DNA of 64,000 nucleotides from JAFDVL01 sp043783625 (GTDB taxonomy: Bacteria > Acidobacteriota > Blastocatellia > RBC074). Under the pieces are notes generated by a model that was not told the DNA's origin, did not search any database, and saw nothing but the letters and a program-made list of their open reading frames with translations. Both the position numbers and the translations under genes were made by a program. Where the stretch lies: assembly GCA_043783625.1 (NCBI GenBank), contig JAYVZE010000148.1, positions 1-64,000 of the forward strand, given 5' to 3'. Position 1 is the first letter of the stretch. Each line of letters begins with the position of its first letter. Shown in pieces: positions 52,701-61,735 of this stretch.

Positions 52701-53315
52701 ATGCAGAGTCAGCGTATCGTTACCGCTGAAGTCAGCGCCGAACAAGTTGCCCGCCAGGTTATCGAAGCGCAACTCACAGAACTCGCCTCAGAAATTGATC
52801 AGGTCGAAGCCTACGCTATTCCACACGGAGTCATGCTGGCAAGGATGGCTGAAGCTTTGGGTCATCATTTGGGCTTGCGCGATGCCGATCTGATTGCGCT
52901 GCGGCAAGCAGCTCTGGCACACGACCTCGGCGAACGTGTGATGAAGCGCGATTACCTTTCCCGCAAAGGTGAATTGACGTGGGATGAACGGCTGGATTTA
53001 TGGCGTCACCCGATTTTAGGTGAGCAGGCCGCTGCGCAACGTGAATTATCCCGCCAATCCCAGCTCCTGATTCGATGGCATCATGAATGGTGGAATGGTC
53101 GCGGCTACCCCGATAGCTTAGAAGGCGAATCAATTCCAATTGGAGCACGTATCCTTCGCGTCGTTGATACCTATTGCGCCTTAGTAGCAGATCGCCCGTA
53201 CCGCGAAAAATATGATGACGCCACCGCGCGACAAATCATTGCAGATAGTGCCGGAATCGAATTAGACCCGCACGTGGTCAAAGCATTCCTTGAACTTTTA
53301 AATTCTCAAAGATAG
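52701..53315 (+). CDS. HD-GYP-like phosphohydrolase
   Basis: A 204-residue protein with an HD domain: LAHDLGERVMKRDYL carries the HD pair, and RWHHEWWNGRGYPDSLEGE and RILRVVDTYCALVADRPYR match the HD-GYP signature. The usual HHExxDGxGYP segment reads HHEWWNGRGYP here, so one position is changed, as in some active relatives. There is no sensor domain, making it a stand-alone catalytic module that may hydrolyse cyclic di-GMP. It follows the DUF4388 gene with a good ribosome binding site (AAGGAG). Confidence 0.85.
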   Translation: MQSQRIVTAEVSAEQVARQVIEAQLTELASEIDQVEAYAIPHGVMLARMAEALGHHLGLRDADLIALRQAALAHDLGERVMKRDYLSRKGELTWDERLDLWRHPILGEQAAAQRELSRQSQLLIRWHHEWWNGRGYPDSLEGESIPIGARILRVVDTYCALVADRPYREKYDDATARQIIADSAGIELDPHVVKAFLELLNSQR

Positions 53316-53436
53316 CGTCGGTTATTGGCAAGGTGGCTTCTCAACCGTAACCTTGATTTAATTTATCGTTATAGTGTGCTATGGCTACCTAACCTGGCTT
53401 CGGTGCTTTCATATAATTAAAGTATAATGCACAAGT

Positions 53437-53679
53437 ATGCCGACAGTATTGAGAGACGGAGCGTATCGCATCTATTTTTACAGCCACGAGCCGAATAAAC
53501 CGCCGCACGTTCATATTGACCGCGATAATTTGTCGGCTAAATTCTGGCTGAATCCTGTTTCCTTAGCGCGAAATCGTGGATTTAGCGCACGAGAGTTGCG
53601 GCAGGTAGAAGAAATTGTTCAAGAAAATCGGCAAATTTTAGGGGAGGCGTGGAATGAGTATTTTGGCGTTGGCGGCTGA
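53437..53679 (+). CDS. DUF4160 protein
   Basis: An 80-residue protein that matches DUF4160: PTVLRDGAYRIYFYSHEPN at the start, then PPHVHIDRDNLSAKFWLNP and ELRQVEEIVQEN. Such proteins are usually paired with DUF2442 and are suspected toxin-antitoxin components, but no biochemical role is settled. A TATAAT box at 53423-53428 lies only nine bases before the ATG, so a leaderless transcript is possible. The next gene overlaps its end by 26 bases. A diverged copy of its promoter and start lies at 54051-54112. Confidence 0.88.
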   Translation: MPTVLRDGAYRIYFYSHEPNKPPHVHIDRDNLSAKFWLNPVSLARNRGFSARELRQVEEIVQENRQILGEAWNEYFGVGG

Positions 53680-53929
53680 TGAGCGAGTCGCGGAAGTAAA
53701 AACAACGGAAGATGAGTTGAGCGTTCGGTTGATGGACGGCAGGACAATCAGCGTGCCGCTTGCGTGGTATCCGCGATTACTGCACGCCACCGAAAACCAA
53801 AGAAAAAACTGGCGGATTATTGGTGGCGGTTACGGAATTCATTGGGAAGAGGTGGACGAAGATTTAAGCACAGAAGGCTTACTGCGCGGTGCGCCTGCGC
53901 CAAACCCGTCATTGATAAAAGTTTTCTAA
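53654..53929 (+). CDS. DUF2442 protein
   Basis: A 91-residue protein of the DUF2442 family (EDELSVRLMDGRTISVPLAWYPRLL, IGGGYGIHWEEVDEDLSTEGLL). These proteins are the usual partners of DUF4160 and are often listed among toxin-antitoxin-like pairs. The start overlaps the DUF4160 gene by 26 bases. The C-terminus ends in an unusual Ala/Pro stretch (LRGAPAPNPSLIKVF). Function unknown. Confidence 0.88.
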   Translation: MSILALAADERVAEVKTTEDELSVRLMDGRTISVPLAWYPRLLHATENQRKNWRIIGGGYGIHWEEVDEDLSTEGLLRGAPAPNPSLIKVF

Positions 53930-54050
53930 ATCGAAAAAATGCACTGAACAAGTCATTGGATGTAAAAGCGAAATAGTGACTTTGTTATCGTGCTGTCTGT
54001 TAAATTTTGAGATGAGTGTAAGTGAGTTCGCCCACGTCAACTCAATCGTT

Positions 54051-54112
54051 CAGCACTTTCGTATAACTAAAGTATACTGTACAAGTAGGTTAACAGTCTT
54101 GAGATACGGAGT
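54051..54112 (+). pseudogene. Relic copy of the DUF4160 promoter and start
   Basis: This segment aligns without gaps to 53401-53462 with about 13 differences in 60 positions. It retains AGTATACTGTACAAGT in place of AGTATAATGCACAAGT, and the DUF4160 start codon ATG has become AGG. The rest of the coding sequence is not recognisable. It looks like a decayed duplication of the DUF4160 promoter region. Confidence 0.65.
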
Positions 54113-54169
54113 GCGCGAGCCTTTGTTACAATTTCCTAACGGTTACACGCACCCCTTGAATGTTTTGTT

Positions 54170-55081
54170 ATGAAAAATCGTCGTTGGTTAGGATACGAAC
54201 TCAGCGTTTTGCGCCGCATCAAATTTAACTCTGTTGCGATTCCTTTTTCCGGGCAGCCCGATCTGGATTGGTATCTCAAATTCTGGGGCAAACAAGTCTT
54301 CAGTAATGATTTGTGTCAATGGGCCTGGTGGACTTCACGCGCACTCGTCGAAAATCAAAACGAAACACTCAGTGAATCAGATGTTGCGCATATTCTGGAT
54401 AACGCTTATGTTCCGCGTCGCAAGATGGGTAATCCCGCGCTCCGCGAATGCCTCGGCGAAATGGATGCCTGGTGGTTCGATAATGTCTGGATCAACATTC
54501 AGCAAATCGAAAACCCTCATCAACGCGCTCTCGCCTATTACCACGCGCTTGGTGTCGGTGATTACATTCATTCCTTCACTCCTGAAACCTCTGAATTACG
54601 CCGTCCGCTCTCTGAAGTTTTTGAAGCACTCCATCGTCAACAACGCAAGATAACTGATAATCAAAAAGAAAATCGTAGCTCCAATCTTGAAGCTACAAGA
54701 TTTATCAGCGCGGTCAAAGCGGAGCTAATGTATACAACTTTTCCGCGTCCTGAAGGACTCGTCGCAAATCGCAAAGCAGTGGGCGGATGGCGTGAAATCT
54801 GGATTCGTGGCAAGGCTGACGGTTTTGACGAAACCTTGCAACAAGCCACCGGCTTTGGAGATCAGGTAGTTTCTAAAGGGCGATATTTAGATTTAATCGG
54901 GAAGTTTCTCGAAAATGCCAGTCATCTGCCAAAATGGGCTATCGCCCATCCTGAAGACGGCTTCGTCACCGCCGCAGAAATGGGTGAATTGATAAAGTCT
55001 TTCCGCCCCGTTGAAGTCACATACGCTAAAGATTTTTCAGAAGTCAGTGGCGGTCTGAATACTTATATTATCGTCGCTTGA
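54170..55081 (+). CDS. D12-class methylase-like protein lacking a visible DPPY motif
   Basis: A 303-residue protein. Its N-terminus (NSVAIPFSGQPDLDWYLKFW, then VFSNDLCQWAWWTS) resembles motif I of D12-class DNA adenine methylases, in which a PFxG segment is followed by an ND pair, and its C-terminus (VEVTYAKDFSEV, LNTYIIVA) resembles the end of the same enzymes. I could find no DPPY-type catalytic motif. It may be a degenerate methylase, a different methyltransferase or an unrelated protein. It starts 58 bases after the DUF4160 relic. Family assignment is tentative. Confidence 0.55.
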   Translation: MKNRRWLGYELSVLRRIKFNSVAIPFSGQPDLDWYLKFWGKQVFSNDLCQWAWWTSRALVENQNETLSESDVAHILDNAYVPRRKMGNPALRECLGEMDAWWFDNVWINIQQIENPHQRALAYYHALGVGDYIHSFTPETSELRRPLSEVFEALHRQQRKITDNQKENRSSNLEATRFISAVKAELMYTTFPRPEGLVANRKAVGGWREIWIRGKADGFDETLQQATGFGDQVVSKGRYLDLIGKFLENASHLPKWAIAHPEDGFVTAAEMGELIKSFRPVEVTYAKDFSEVSGGLNTYIIVA

Positions 55082-55142
55082 AAATGATGAACGCAGCGGC
55101 GAGTGATTTGACTTGTCATGCCCGGCATAGCATTTTGTGACT

Positions 55143-56900
55143 ATGCACAAATTCAAGTTTATTCCTTTCGCGCTCATTATTTTCCTGCTTGCTCTTCCCT
55201 TGCAAGCACAAAAAAAAGCCAAGCCTGTCGTCCGAAAAAAACCTACTACCACACAAACGCCTGTTCCTAAAACACCAGAGCCAATTGAAGAAATTAAACC
55301 ATTGGTAATGCCTCCGCGTAATCCCAATGCTCCGGCTGGACGGATTGTACTGATTCCTATTGATGATCGTCCGGCTGTTGCTCAATTCGCGCAAATGATC
55401 GGAGCCGTCGCCAATTACGAAGTTGTGATGCCTCCCAGGGAAATGTTGGGACGATTTACAACTCCCGGTGACACAGAAAAAATCCGCAAATGGTTAGGAT
55501 TAATTGATTATTCAAAAGTTGATGCCATCGTAATTTCGGTTGACATGCTAACTTATGGCGGACTCGTAGCCTCGCGTGTACCCAATGTCACGACAGCCGA
55601 TGCTTTGGGTCGTCTCGAATTTTTCCGCACCCTTAAAAACAAATATCCTGACTTACCAATTTACGCTTTTAATGTGTTAATGCGCGTCGCTCCGACCGCA
55701 AGTTCAAGCACACGCATCTGGCGCGATGATCTGTCACGCTGGGCAGAATTGATGGATCGTGTTCCGAAAACTAAGGATGCCAAACTTGCTGACGAACTAG
55801 AAAAACTCAGGCAAAAACTGGACCGTAAGCTGATTGATAATTATCTCGAAGCTCGACGGCGCGACCTGCAAATAAATCTTGCGATGATTAAATTGTACGA
55901 AGATCGTGTGATAGACAATTTGATTTTCTTACAAGACGACGCACGGGAATTCGGCTTGCATCGGCACGATCAATTAATTTTGCACGAGCGGCTGAAATCT
56001 CTTGGCTTCACGGATGAGGTTCCGATTTATAATGGCGCGGACGAAGGTTCACTGTCTTTAGTCAGTCGTGCCGTTCTTGATAAAGCTAAACAAAAAGTCA
56101 AAATCGCAGTCGTCTATTCCTCAGAAAAAGGTCGCAAAATTATTGCACCGTACGAAGATCATCCGCTGGAATTCACCGTCGAAAATCAAATCAAGGCGGC
56201 GGGCGGACAATTGGCGAACGCCACCGAAGCCCCTGATTACACGCTTTACGTGAATGCTCCCGAAACCAATACTGCCGAATTCACGATGTTCAGCAAAAAT
56301 CTGGTAGCCGATCTGAAAGCCAATAAAGCCGTCGCGCTCGCGGATGTTTTATTCCCTGCTCCACATTTCAGCGGCGCGGATGAACGATTAATTTCAATTC
56401 TGAAAGCTGAAAAATTGTTCGATAAGTTGACTGGATATGCGGCCTGGAATACGGCAGGAAATACGCTCGGCACGACAATTCCGGCGGCGAATATGCGCGT
56501 CTTTTCAAAGCAATTGACGGATGCCCCTGAACGCGCGGCACGAGCAACGAAAGCGCATCTTGAATTTTTATTGCATCGCTTTGCCGGAGATTATCTCTAC
56601 CACGATCTCGTACGTTTTGAGATTAATCAGCAACTGCGCAAACCTCCCGCCGTCCCGACTGATGAATTTACCGAAGAGCTTTATAACCGCGTAAACAAAC
56701 AAGCGCAGGAAAAATTGCAACCTTTGATCGAAGCATTTTTTGCGGAAAATTTTAAAGGCAAGAGTTATTTACTGGGAATTTTCAATGGAACCAATCGCAA
56801 TCTAAAAATCAATCAGTTGAATGGACTGAAGATTTTTTTGCCCTGGCCAAGAACGTTTGAAGCGACGATTGAGTATAAATTTGACGCCACGATCCAGTAA
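55143..56900 (+). CDS. Exported DUF4127 family protein
   Basis: A 585-residue protein with a signal peptide (FIPFALIIFLLALPLQA) and a Lys/Pro/Thr-rich linker (about residues 20-55). The main domain starts RIVLIPIDDRPAVAQFAQ and contains DAIVISVDMLTYGGLVASR and YNGADEGSLSLVSRA, which are DUF4127 hallmarks. The function is unknown; conserved acidic and arginine residues suggest an enzyme. The ATG at 55143 is used; a GTG two codons earlier is possible. It heads a run with a transporter, a hydantoinase and amino-sugar genes, so a carbohydrate or cell-wall role is likely by context. Confidence 0.88.
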   Translation: MHKFKFIPFALIIFLLALPLQAQKKAKPVVRKKPTTTQTPVPKTPEPIEEIKPLVMPPRNPNAPAGRIVLIPIDDRPAVAQFAQMIGAVANYEVVMPPREMLGRFTTPGDTEKIRKWLGLIDYSKVDAIVISVDMLTYGGLVASRVPNVTTADALGRLEFFRTLKNKYPDLPIYAFNVLMRVAPTASSSTRIWRDDLSRWAELMDRVPKTKDAKLADELEKLRQKLDRKLIDNYLEARRRDLQINLAMIKLYEDRVIDNLIFLQDDAREFGLHRHDQLILHERLKSLGFTDEVPIYNGADEGSLSLVSRAVLDKAKQKVKIAVVYSSEKGRKIIAPYEDHPLEFTVENQIKAAGGQLANATEAPDYTLYVNAPETNTAEFTMFSKNLVADLKANKAVALADVLFPAPHFSGADERLISILKAEKLFDKLTGYAAWNTAGNTLGTTIPAANMRVFSKQLTDAPERAARATKAHLEFLLHRFAGDYLYHDLVRFEINQQLRKPPAVPTDEFTEELYNRVNKQAQEKLQPLIEAFFAENFKGKSYLLGIFNGTNRNLKINQLNGLKIFLPWPRTFEATIEYKFDATIQ

Positions 56901-56906
56901 CTTTCT

Positions 56907-58163
56907 ATGACCGCCGCACTCATCATTCTCATCTTCACAATCTTCGCAGCCTTAATGATTTCGCGGAAGATGCCTGCCATCTTAGCCATTCCTGCGATGG
57001 CAATTTGCTTTGCGCTGGTCGCTCGCGCTCCGTTCAATTCAATCCTCAACGACGTTGTCGCAGGCGGAGCCAAGCTCTTAGTCGAATCGTATTTGACCGT
57101 TTTAGCCGGAGCCATGCTTGGTCGCGTCGTCATGCAAACCGGAGTCGCTGAAGGCATCATCAAACGTGCTGCCGAATTCGGCGGCGATCAACCGTTAGCC
57201 GTCGCCGTGACGTTGATGATCGGCATCGCATTATTGTTCACGACACTGACCGGACTCGGCGCAATTATTATGGTCGGCGGCTTGGCGTTACCGATTATGA
57301 TGAGCATCGGAGTACCGCGAAAACTAGCAGGCGTCTTATTTATTCTGGCGTACGGCTTAGGCTACATTTTCAATATTGCGGCGTGGAAGTTTTATCAGGA
57401 CACCTTCAAAATTGATAAGCAACCCATCAAAAATTTCGCACTTGTTTTGTTTGTTATTGACGCGATTGCAGTCGTGATTTTTTTATTTATCGCTTCACGC
57501 CGGATGAATAAATACGGGGCTTGGGCAGTTCATCTTGATAAAGATCAGAAAAAAAATGATGTAATGTTAATTGCTTTGTTGCTACCAATTTTGCCGTTGA
57601 TTTTGCACATCGGAATTGGCTGGCAAGTGCTGCCATCCTTTCTCATCAGCGCAGTCTTTGGCGTCTTAATTACTCGCCCCAAAGAAATCGTCAAGCAGCT
57701 CACCAGTGCCGCCGTCAAAGGATTAGAAGATGTCGCACCCGCGATAATTTTGATAATTGGGATTGGCATGTTGCTGACGGCAACGCGCCTGCCCGCCGTG
57801 AAAGAAGCCTTGCAACCGCTCATCCAAAACATCAATTTCAGTTCACCAATTGTTTATGTTTTATTTTTTGGATTATTGTCACCACTGGCCTTGTATCGCG
57901 GCCCGCTCAACATTTACGGGCTTGGCATTGGAATTTTCTCACTGATTGCTTCGCTTGGATTATTATCCGCACCTGCTTTGGTTGCCGCTGTGATGTGCTT
58001 AGTCCAAGTGCAAAACGCTTGTGACCCAACCAATACGCATAACGTTTGGGTAGCGAATTACGTTGGCATGCCCGTCGAAGAAACGACGAAGCAAACGATC
58101 ATTTTTAAAATTTTGATTTGTGTTGTTGGATTGATTGCAGCAAGTATTTTATATCTCCGATGA
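56907..58163 (+). CDS. Membrane transporter, possible anion/lactate permease-type
   Basis: A 418-residue inner-membrane protein with roughly ten to twelve hydrophobic segments. Gly-rich repeats such as TLTGLGAIIMVGGLALPIM, and LGIGIFSLIASLGLL, and the two-part architecture fit the ion transporter superfamily (citrate/GntP-like). I cannot name the substrate. It begins six bases after the DUF4127 stop and ends overlapping the hydantoinase start by four bases (ATGA), so all three are tightly coupled. A substrate of the hydantoinase or a breakdown product is a reasonable guess. Confidence 0.8.
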   Translation: MTAALIILIFTIFAALMISRKMPAILAIPAMAICFALVARAPFNSILNDVVAGGAKLLVESYLTVLAGAMLGRVVMQTGVAEGIIKRAAEFGGDQPLAVAVTLMIGIALLFTTLTGLGAIIMVGGLALPIMMSIGVPRKLAGVLFILAYGLGYIFNIAAWKFYQDTFKIDKQPIKNFALVLFVIDAIAVVIFLFIASRRMNKYGAWAVHLDKDQKKNDVMLIALLLPILPLILHIGIGWQVLPSFLISAVFGVLITRPKEIVKQLTSAAVKGLEDVAPAIILIIGIGMLLTATRLPAVKEALQPLIQNINFSSPIVYVLFFGLLSPLALYRGPLNIYGLGIGIFSLIASLGLLSAPALVAAVMCLVQVQNACDPTNTHNVWVANYVGMPVEETTKQTIIFKILICVVGLIAASILYLR

Positions 58164-60310
58164 AAGTCCGAATTGGCATTGACGTTGGCGGAACCTTCAC
58201 CGATGTAGTCGTGATTGATAATGAGTCTCACGAATTGATCGGGCAGTTGAAATTTCCGACTTCGCATGACGCGCACGAAGGCGTGGCGCTCGGCATTATC
58301 ACTGCGCTGGAACGTGCGATGCAGCAATTTGACCTTCAGCCTGACGAAGTCGCGTTCATCGCGCACAGCACAACGCAGGCAACAAATGCTTTGCTCGAAG
58401 GCGATGTTGCCAAAGTCGCAGTGCTGGGCATCGGCAATGGAATTGAGGCTTTGCTCGCCAAACGTGCCAGCAAAATTCCTCCGATTGAACTCGCTCCAAA
58501 TAAACTTCTGACTGCCGACCATGCGTTCATCAATTCAAACAACGGCATTGTTGACGCTATCAATTTGCTGAAAGAACGCGGCGCAGAAGTCATCGTCGCC
58601 AGCGAAGCATTCAGCGTAGACCGCAAAACTCACGAAGAAAAAATTACAACAGCAGCCAGAGAAGCCGGATTGCAAGCAACGAGCGGTCACGAAGTTAGCA
58701 GCCTGTACGGATTGCGCGTACGAACGCGAACCGCTGTTATCAACGCAGCAATTTTGCCGAAAATGATTGCGACGGCAGAGATGACTGATGCTTGTGTTAA
58801 GTCTTCCGGCATTACGGCTCCGTTGATGATTATGCGTTCAGACGGCGGCGTGATGAGCGTTGCCGAAGTGTATCGCCGACCAATATTAACTATGCTTTCC
58901 GGCCCCGCCGCAGGCATCGCGGGTGCGCTCATGCATGAACGCGTCAGCGATGGGATTTTCATCGAAGTCGGCGGAACTTCGGCAGATATTTCTGTCATTC
59001 GTGACGGCGCGCCGATGACGCGTCCGGCAAAACTCAACGGGCATCGAATGTATTTGAATACGCTGGATGTGCGGACGATGGGCGTAGGCGGTGGAAGTAT
59101 GATTCGTGTAAATATTCACCATCAAGATGATCCTAATGCTCTCCATGACGTTGGACCTCGAAGTGCGCACATTGCGGGGTTAGGTTATTGCTGTTTCGCT
59201 CAGCCCAATGAATTTATAAATGCAACAATTGAACTCATCAACCCGTTACCAAGTGATGTAGAAGATCATGCAATTATAAATACAGGTACAAAAAGGTACG
59301 CAATAACTACCACTTGTGCAGCAAATTTACTTGGCTTAGTAAGCCCGTCACACTTCGCTTATGGTAATCAAGACTCTGCGCGTCAGGCGTTTAATATGCT
59401 AATTGAAAAATTTGGCGAATATACAAACGCGGAAGAAATGGCAACGGACATCTTAAAAATTGCCTGTGACAAAATTGTTCGCTCGATTGAAGAATTAATT
59501 TCCGAATACCAGCTCGACCGCGATCAGGTTGTCTTAGTTGGGGGTGGAGGCGGTGCGGCTTCGTTGGTTCCCTTTACTGCTCAGATGATGAAGCTCGAGC
59601 ATCGCATCGCCCGTAATGCCGAAGTGATTTCTCCCATCGGTGTAGCAATGGCGATGGTGCGCGATACGATTGAACGCAATATTATTGATCCGACTCCTGA
59701 AGATATTTTGAAGGTCAGGCGTGAAGCTACCGAAGCAGCGATGAAGGCTGGCGCAGTCGCCGAAAGTATCGAAGTGCAAGTTGAGGTTGATAAGCGCAGA
59801 AATTTAGTTCGTGCGACGGCGATGGGAACTACTGAACTGCGCAAGCGTGATGAGAACCAACAAAATCAAGGTCTTGCGCATTGCCGAATGATTGCTGCGA
59901 ATTCGATGCGAATAAATGTTAATAACATAAATCTAGCGGCAGAAGCTGGCAACTGGTTGGCATTCACGGGTTCGCATACAACAAGTTCCCTGTTTGGATT
60001 GATAAAATCGCGGCGTGAAATGTTGCGGGTTTTGAACTCGTCGGGCGTGATTCGTTTGCAACGGAGTACTGCGCACATTCATACTTGTTTATTACCACAA
60101 CTCAAAGACAAACTCATTGAGGCGATTGAGCAATTGACTGATTTTGGTGATGCGGGTCGCGCCATCCCGGACATTTTTGTTTTGTATGGATCGCGGTTGG
60201 CAAATTTTTCAGGGCTGGCTGATCTTGAGCAGGTTCTGGCTCTGACCGAAGTTGAGTTGCGCTCGCTTGATCCGGCGACTAAATTAATTGTGATCGCGTG
60301 TCCGAAATAG
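58160..60310 (+). CDS. Hydantoinase/oxoprolinase (HyuA-type) family protein
   Basis: A 716-residue ATP-dependent cyclic-amide hydrolase of the HyuA type. The N-terminal actin-like motif is IGIDVGGTFTDVVVID, then AHSTTQATNALLEGDVAKV, LSGPAAGIAGALMH and IEVGGTSADISVIRDG, and DQVVLVGGGGGAASLVPFT forms the second phosphate-binding segment. HyuA usually works with HyuB; none is present in the window, so the reaction and its substrate (hydantoin, oxoproline or another lactam) are open. Its start overlaps the transporter stop. The next gene starts 30 bases beyond its stop. Confidence 0.9.
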   Translation: MKVRIGIDVGGTFTDVVVIDNESHELIGQLKFPTSHDAHEGVALGIITALERAMQQFDLQPDEVAFIAHSTTQATNALLEGDVAKVAVLGIGNGIEALLAKRASKIPPIELAPNKLLTADHAFINSNNGIVDAINLLKERGAEVIVASEAFSVDRKTHEEKITTAAREAGLQATSGHEVSSLYGLRVRTRTAVINAAILPKMIATAEMTDACVKSSGITAPLMIMRSDGGVMSVAEVYRRPILTMLSGPAAGIAGALMHERVSDGIFIEVGGTSADISVIRDGAPMTRPAKLNGHRMYLNTLDVRTMGVGGGSMIRVNIHHQDDPNALHDVGPRSAHIAGLGYCCFAQPNEFINATIELINPLPSDVEDHAIINTGTKRYAITTTCAANLLGLVSPSHFAYGNQDSARQAFNMLIEKFGEYTNAEEMATDILKIACDKIVRSIEELISEYQLDRDQVVLVGGGGGAASLVPFTAQMMKLEHRIARNAEVISPIGVAMAMVRDTIERNIIDPTPEDILKVRREATEAAMKAGAVAESIEVQVEVDKRRNLVRATAMGTTELRKRDENQQNQGLAHCRMIAANSMRINVNNINLAAEAGNWLAFTGSHTTSSLFGLIKSRREMLRVLNSSGVIRLQRSTAHIHTCLLPQLKDKLIEAIEQLTDFGDAGRAIPDIFVLYGSRLANFSGLADLEQVLALTEVELRSLDPATKLIVIACPK

Positions 60311-60339
60311 ACAACATTGGTTCCACTAACTTTTGCGTT

Positions 60340-61278
60340 ATGCGTTTCTTCGCTCTAATTATCTGGCTGACTTTAGTTGTGACAGCCATCGCACAGCCTC
60401 CGCCACAGGATGCAAAATCACATGCGATTACCCTACTCAATCAGGCTCGTGCAGTGCTTGGCAATACAAATATTCAAACGCTTTCCGCTTCCGGTAAAGT
60501 TCGCCGCCCAACGAAATACACGGTAGTTACTGCGCCTGACAAGATTCAGGAAAAACAAAAAATACTGACCAGCAAGGTCGAATTTGATTTTGAATTTCCT
60601 GATAAATTCCGGCTCCGCGAAAAAGGCAATACGATTTACGATACCAGCTTTGAGTTTTTGCAAATCATTAACGGTCAAGAAACCTGGGTCTATCCAATCC
60701 CGGTCGCACCTTCGACGCCTGACAATCGCCGCGTCGTGAACGCTGAGGAGGTCGAACAAAACCTTACCAAAAAATTACAAGCCGTGAGAGTTTCAATCTC
60801 GCGCTTTACGCTGGCGTGGTTATTGCGATCATTGCCGGGCTGGCCTTTTGAATTCAGCTATGGCGGCATTGATTCCACTGAAATTGGTACGCCTGACGTG
60901 ATTGCAGTCCGCGACGCTGACGGATATAAAACGTTAATGACATTAGACCGGCAAACGCATTTACCACTCGCCTTGCTGGAAACGATTGTGGCTCCCCAGC
61001 GAGAACCTGTACTGGTTTCTGTCGCGAGCTTTGACCGAAGATTTACGCGAGCGACGTTCCTCAGAGCCAGACAGGAAAGAATCGCGCGCGCTAAACCTCC
61101 ACAGCCCGTCTCAGTCGAAATGCGAATGTCTGAGCATCGCGTAGTAAATGGACTAAAACTGCCGACAAAAATTTTAACGTTCCATAATGGTCAACTGGTT
61201 GAAGAAATCGAGATTACAAACTTTGCTATCAATCGCCCAATTAATCCTGAAAAATTTGAAGAAAAACGACCGCGATGA
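60340..61278 (+). CDS. Exported lipoprotein-sorting-like protein
   Basis: A 312-residue protein with a signal peptide (RFFALIIWLTLVVTAIA, cut before QPPPQ). The mature domain has alternating beta segments (SKVEFDFEFPDKFRLREK, VIAVRDADGYKTLMTLDRQT, GQLVEEIEITNFAINRPINP) that resemble the LolA/LolB-like or outer-membrane lipoprotein-sorting fold, but I do not assign a specific family. The ATG at 60340 opens the signal peptide; a GTG upstream is less likely. The next gene overlaps its end. Confidence 0.72.
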   Translation: MRFFALIIWLTLVVTAIAQPPPQDAKSHAITLLNQARAVLGNTNIQTLSASGKVRRPTKYTVVTAPDKIQEKQKILTSKVEFDFEFPDKFRLREKGNTIYDTSFEFLQIINGQETWVYPIPVAPSTPDNRRVVNAEEVEQNLTKKLQAVRVSISRFTLAWLLRSLPGWPFEFSYGGIDSTEIGTPDVIAVRDADGYKTLMTLDRQTHLPLALLETIVAPQREPVLVSVASFDRRFTRATFLRARQERIARAKPPQPVSVEMRMSEHRVVNGLKLPTKILTFHNGQLVEEIEITNFAINRPINPEKFEEKRPR

Positions 61279-61735
61279 CGAGCGGAGAAAAGCAGCAGCA
61301 TCTTCTCGTCACCAACTCCCCTCCCAAATCGCCGCCGCTTGCGAAATCCCTATCAAATATGAAAGACTCTCTCTCGCTTTCGGGCGTATCGTTTATTTAG
61401 CTGAAGCTTTTTTGCAACCGCCGGGCATCACAGTAAATCTGACTGCGGTTGAGAAACTTTTAACTTATGCTGGACAAGCCCCGGATGAATATCGTGTCTG
61501 GTTTACAGAGGCTGCATTATTAGAAGTCATTATCGCCCATGAGCTTTATCATATTTTAGCGCAGCAACCTTCAAGCCGATTGGTCGAAGCGCAGGCTCAT
61601 GATTTTGCGCAAGCCTTGACGGGGCTACCTTTTGCGCCGCTTGTTTACGAAGAAATTTTGCGACAGACTACCGAATGGACCACGAACAATACTACTTGGG
61701 AATTGACGGAGGACAGAGTCACACAACTGCATTAA
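61256..61735 (+). CDS. Small HExxH zincin-like protein
   Basis: A protein of about 160 residues with a metallopeptidase-like motif IIAHELYHIL (HExxH), followed by RLVEAQAHDFAQALTG, where a third-ligand glutamate could lie, as in ImmA/IrrE-like zincins. It has no ATG after the upstream gene: a TTG at 61256 is the most economical start, while the only in-frame ATG (61187) lies 92 bases inside the upstream gene. It overlaps the next gene by 61 bases. It may be a peptidase-like or regulatory protein of the operon. The start is uncertain. Confidence 0.65.
   Translation: MKKNDRDDERRKAAASSRHQLPSQIAAACEIPIKYERLSLAFGRIVYLAEAFLQPPGITVNLTAVEKLLTYAGQAPDEYRVWFTEAALLEVIIAHELYHILAQQPSSRLVEAQAHDFAQALTGLPFAPLVYEEILRQTTEWTTNNTTWELTEDRVTQLH

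Noticed and set aside
53976..54173. 65-codon plus-strand open frame after DUF2442
   Set aside because: It overlaps the relic of the DUF4160 promoter and start, so it is more likely an accidental frame.
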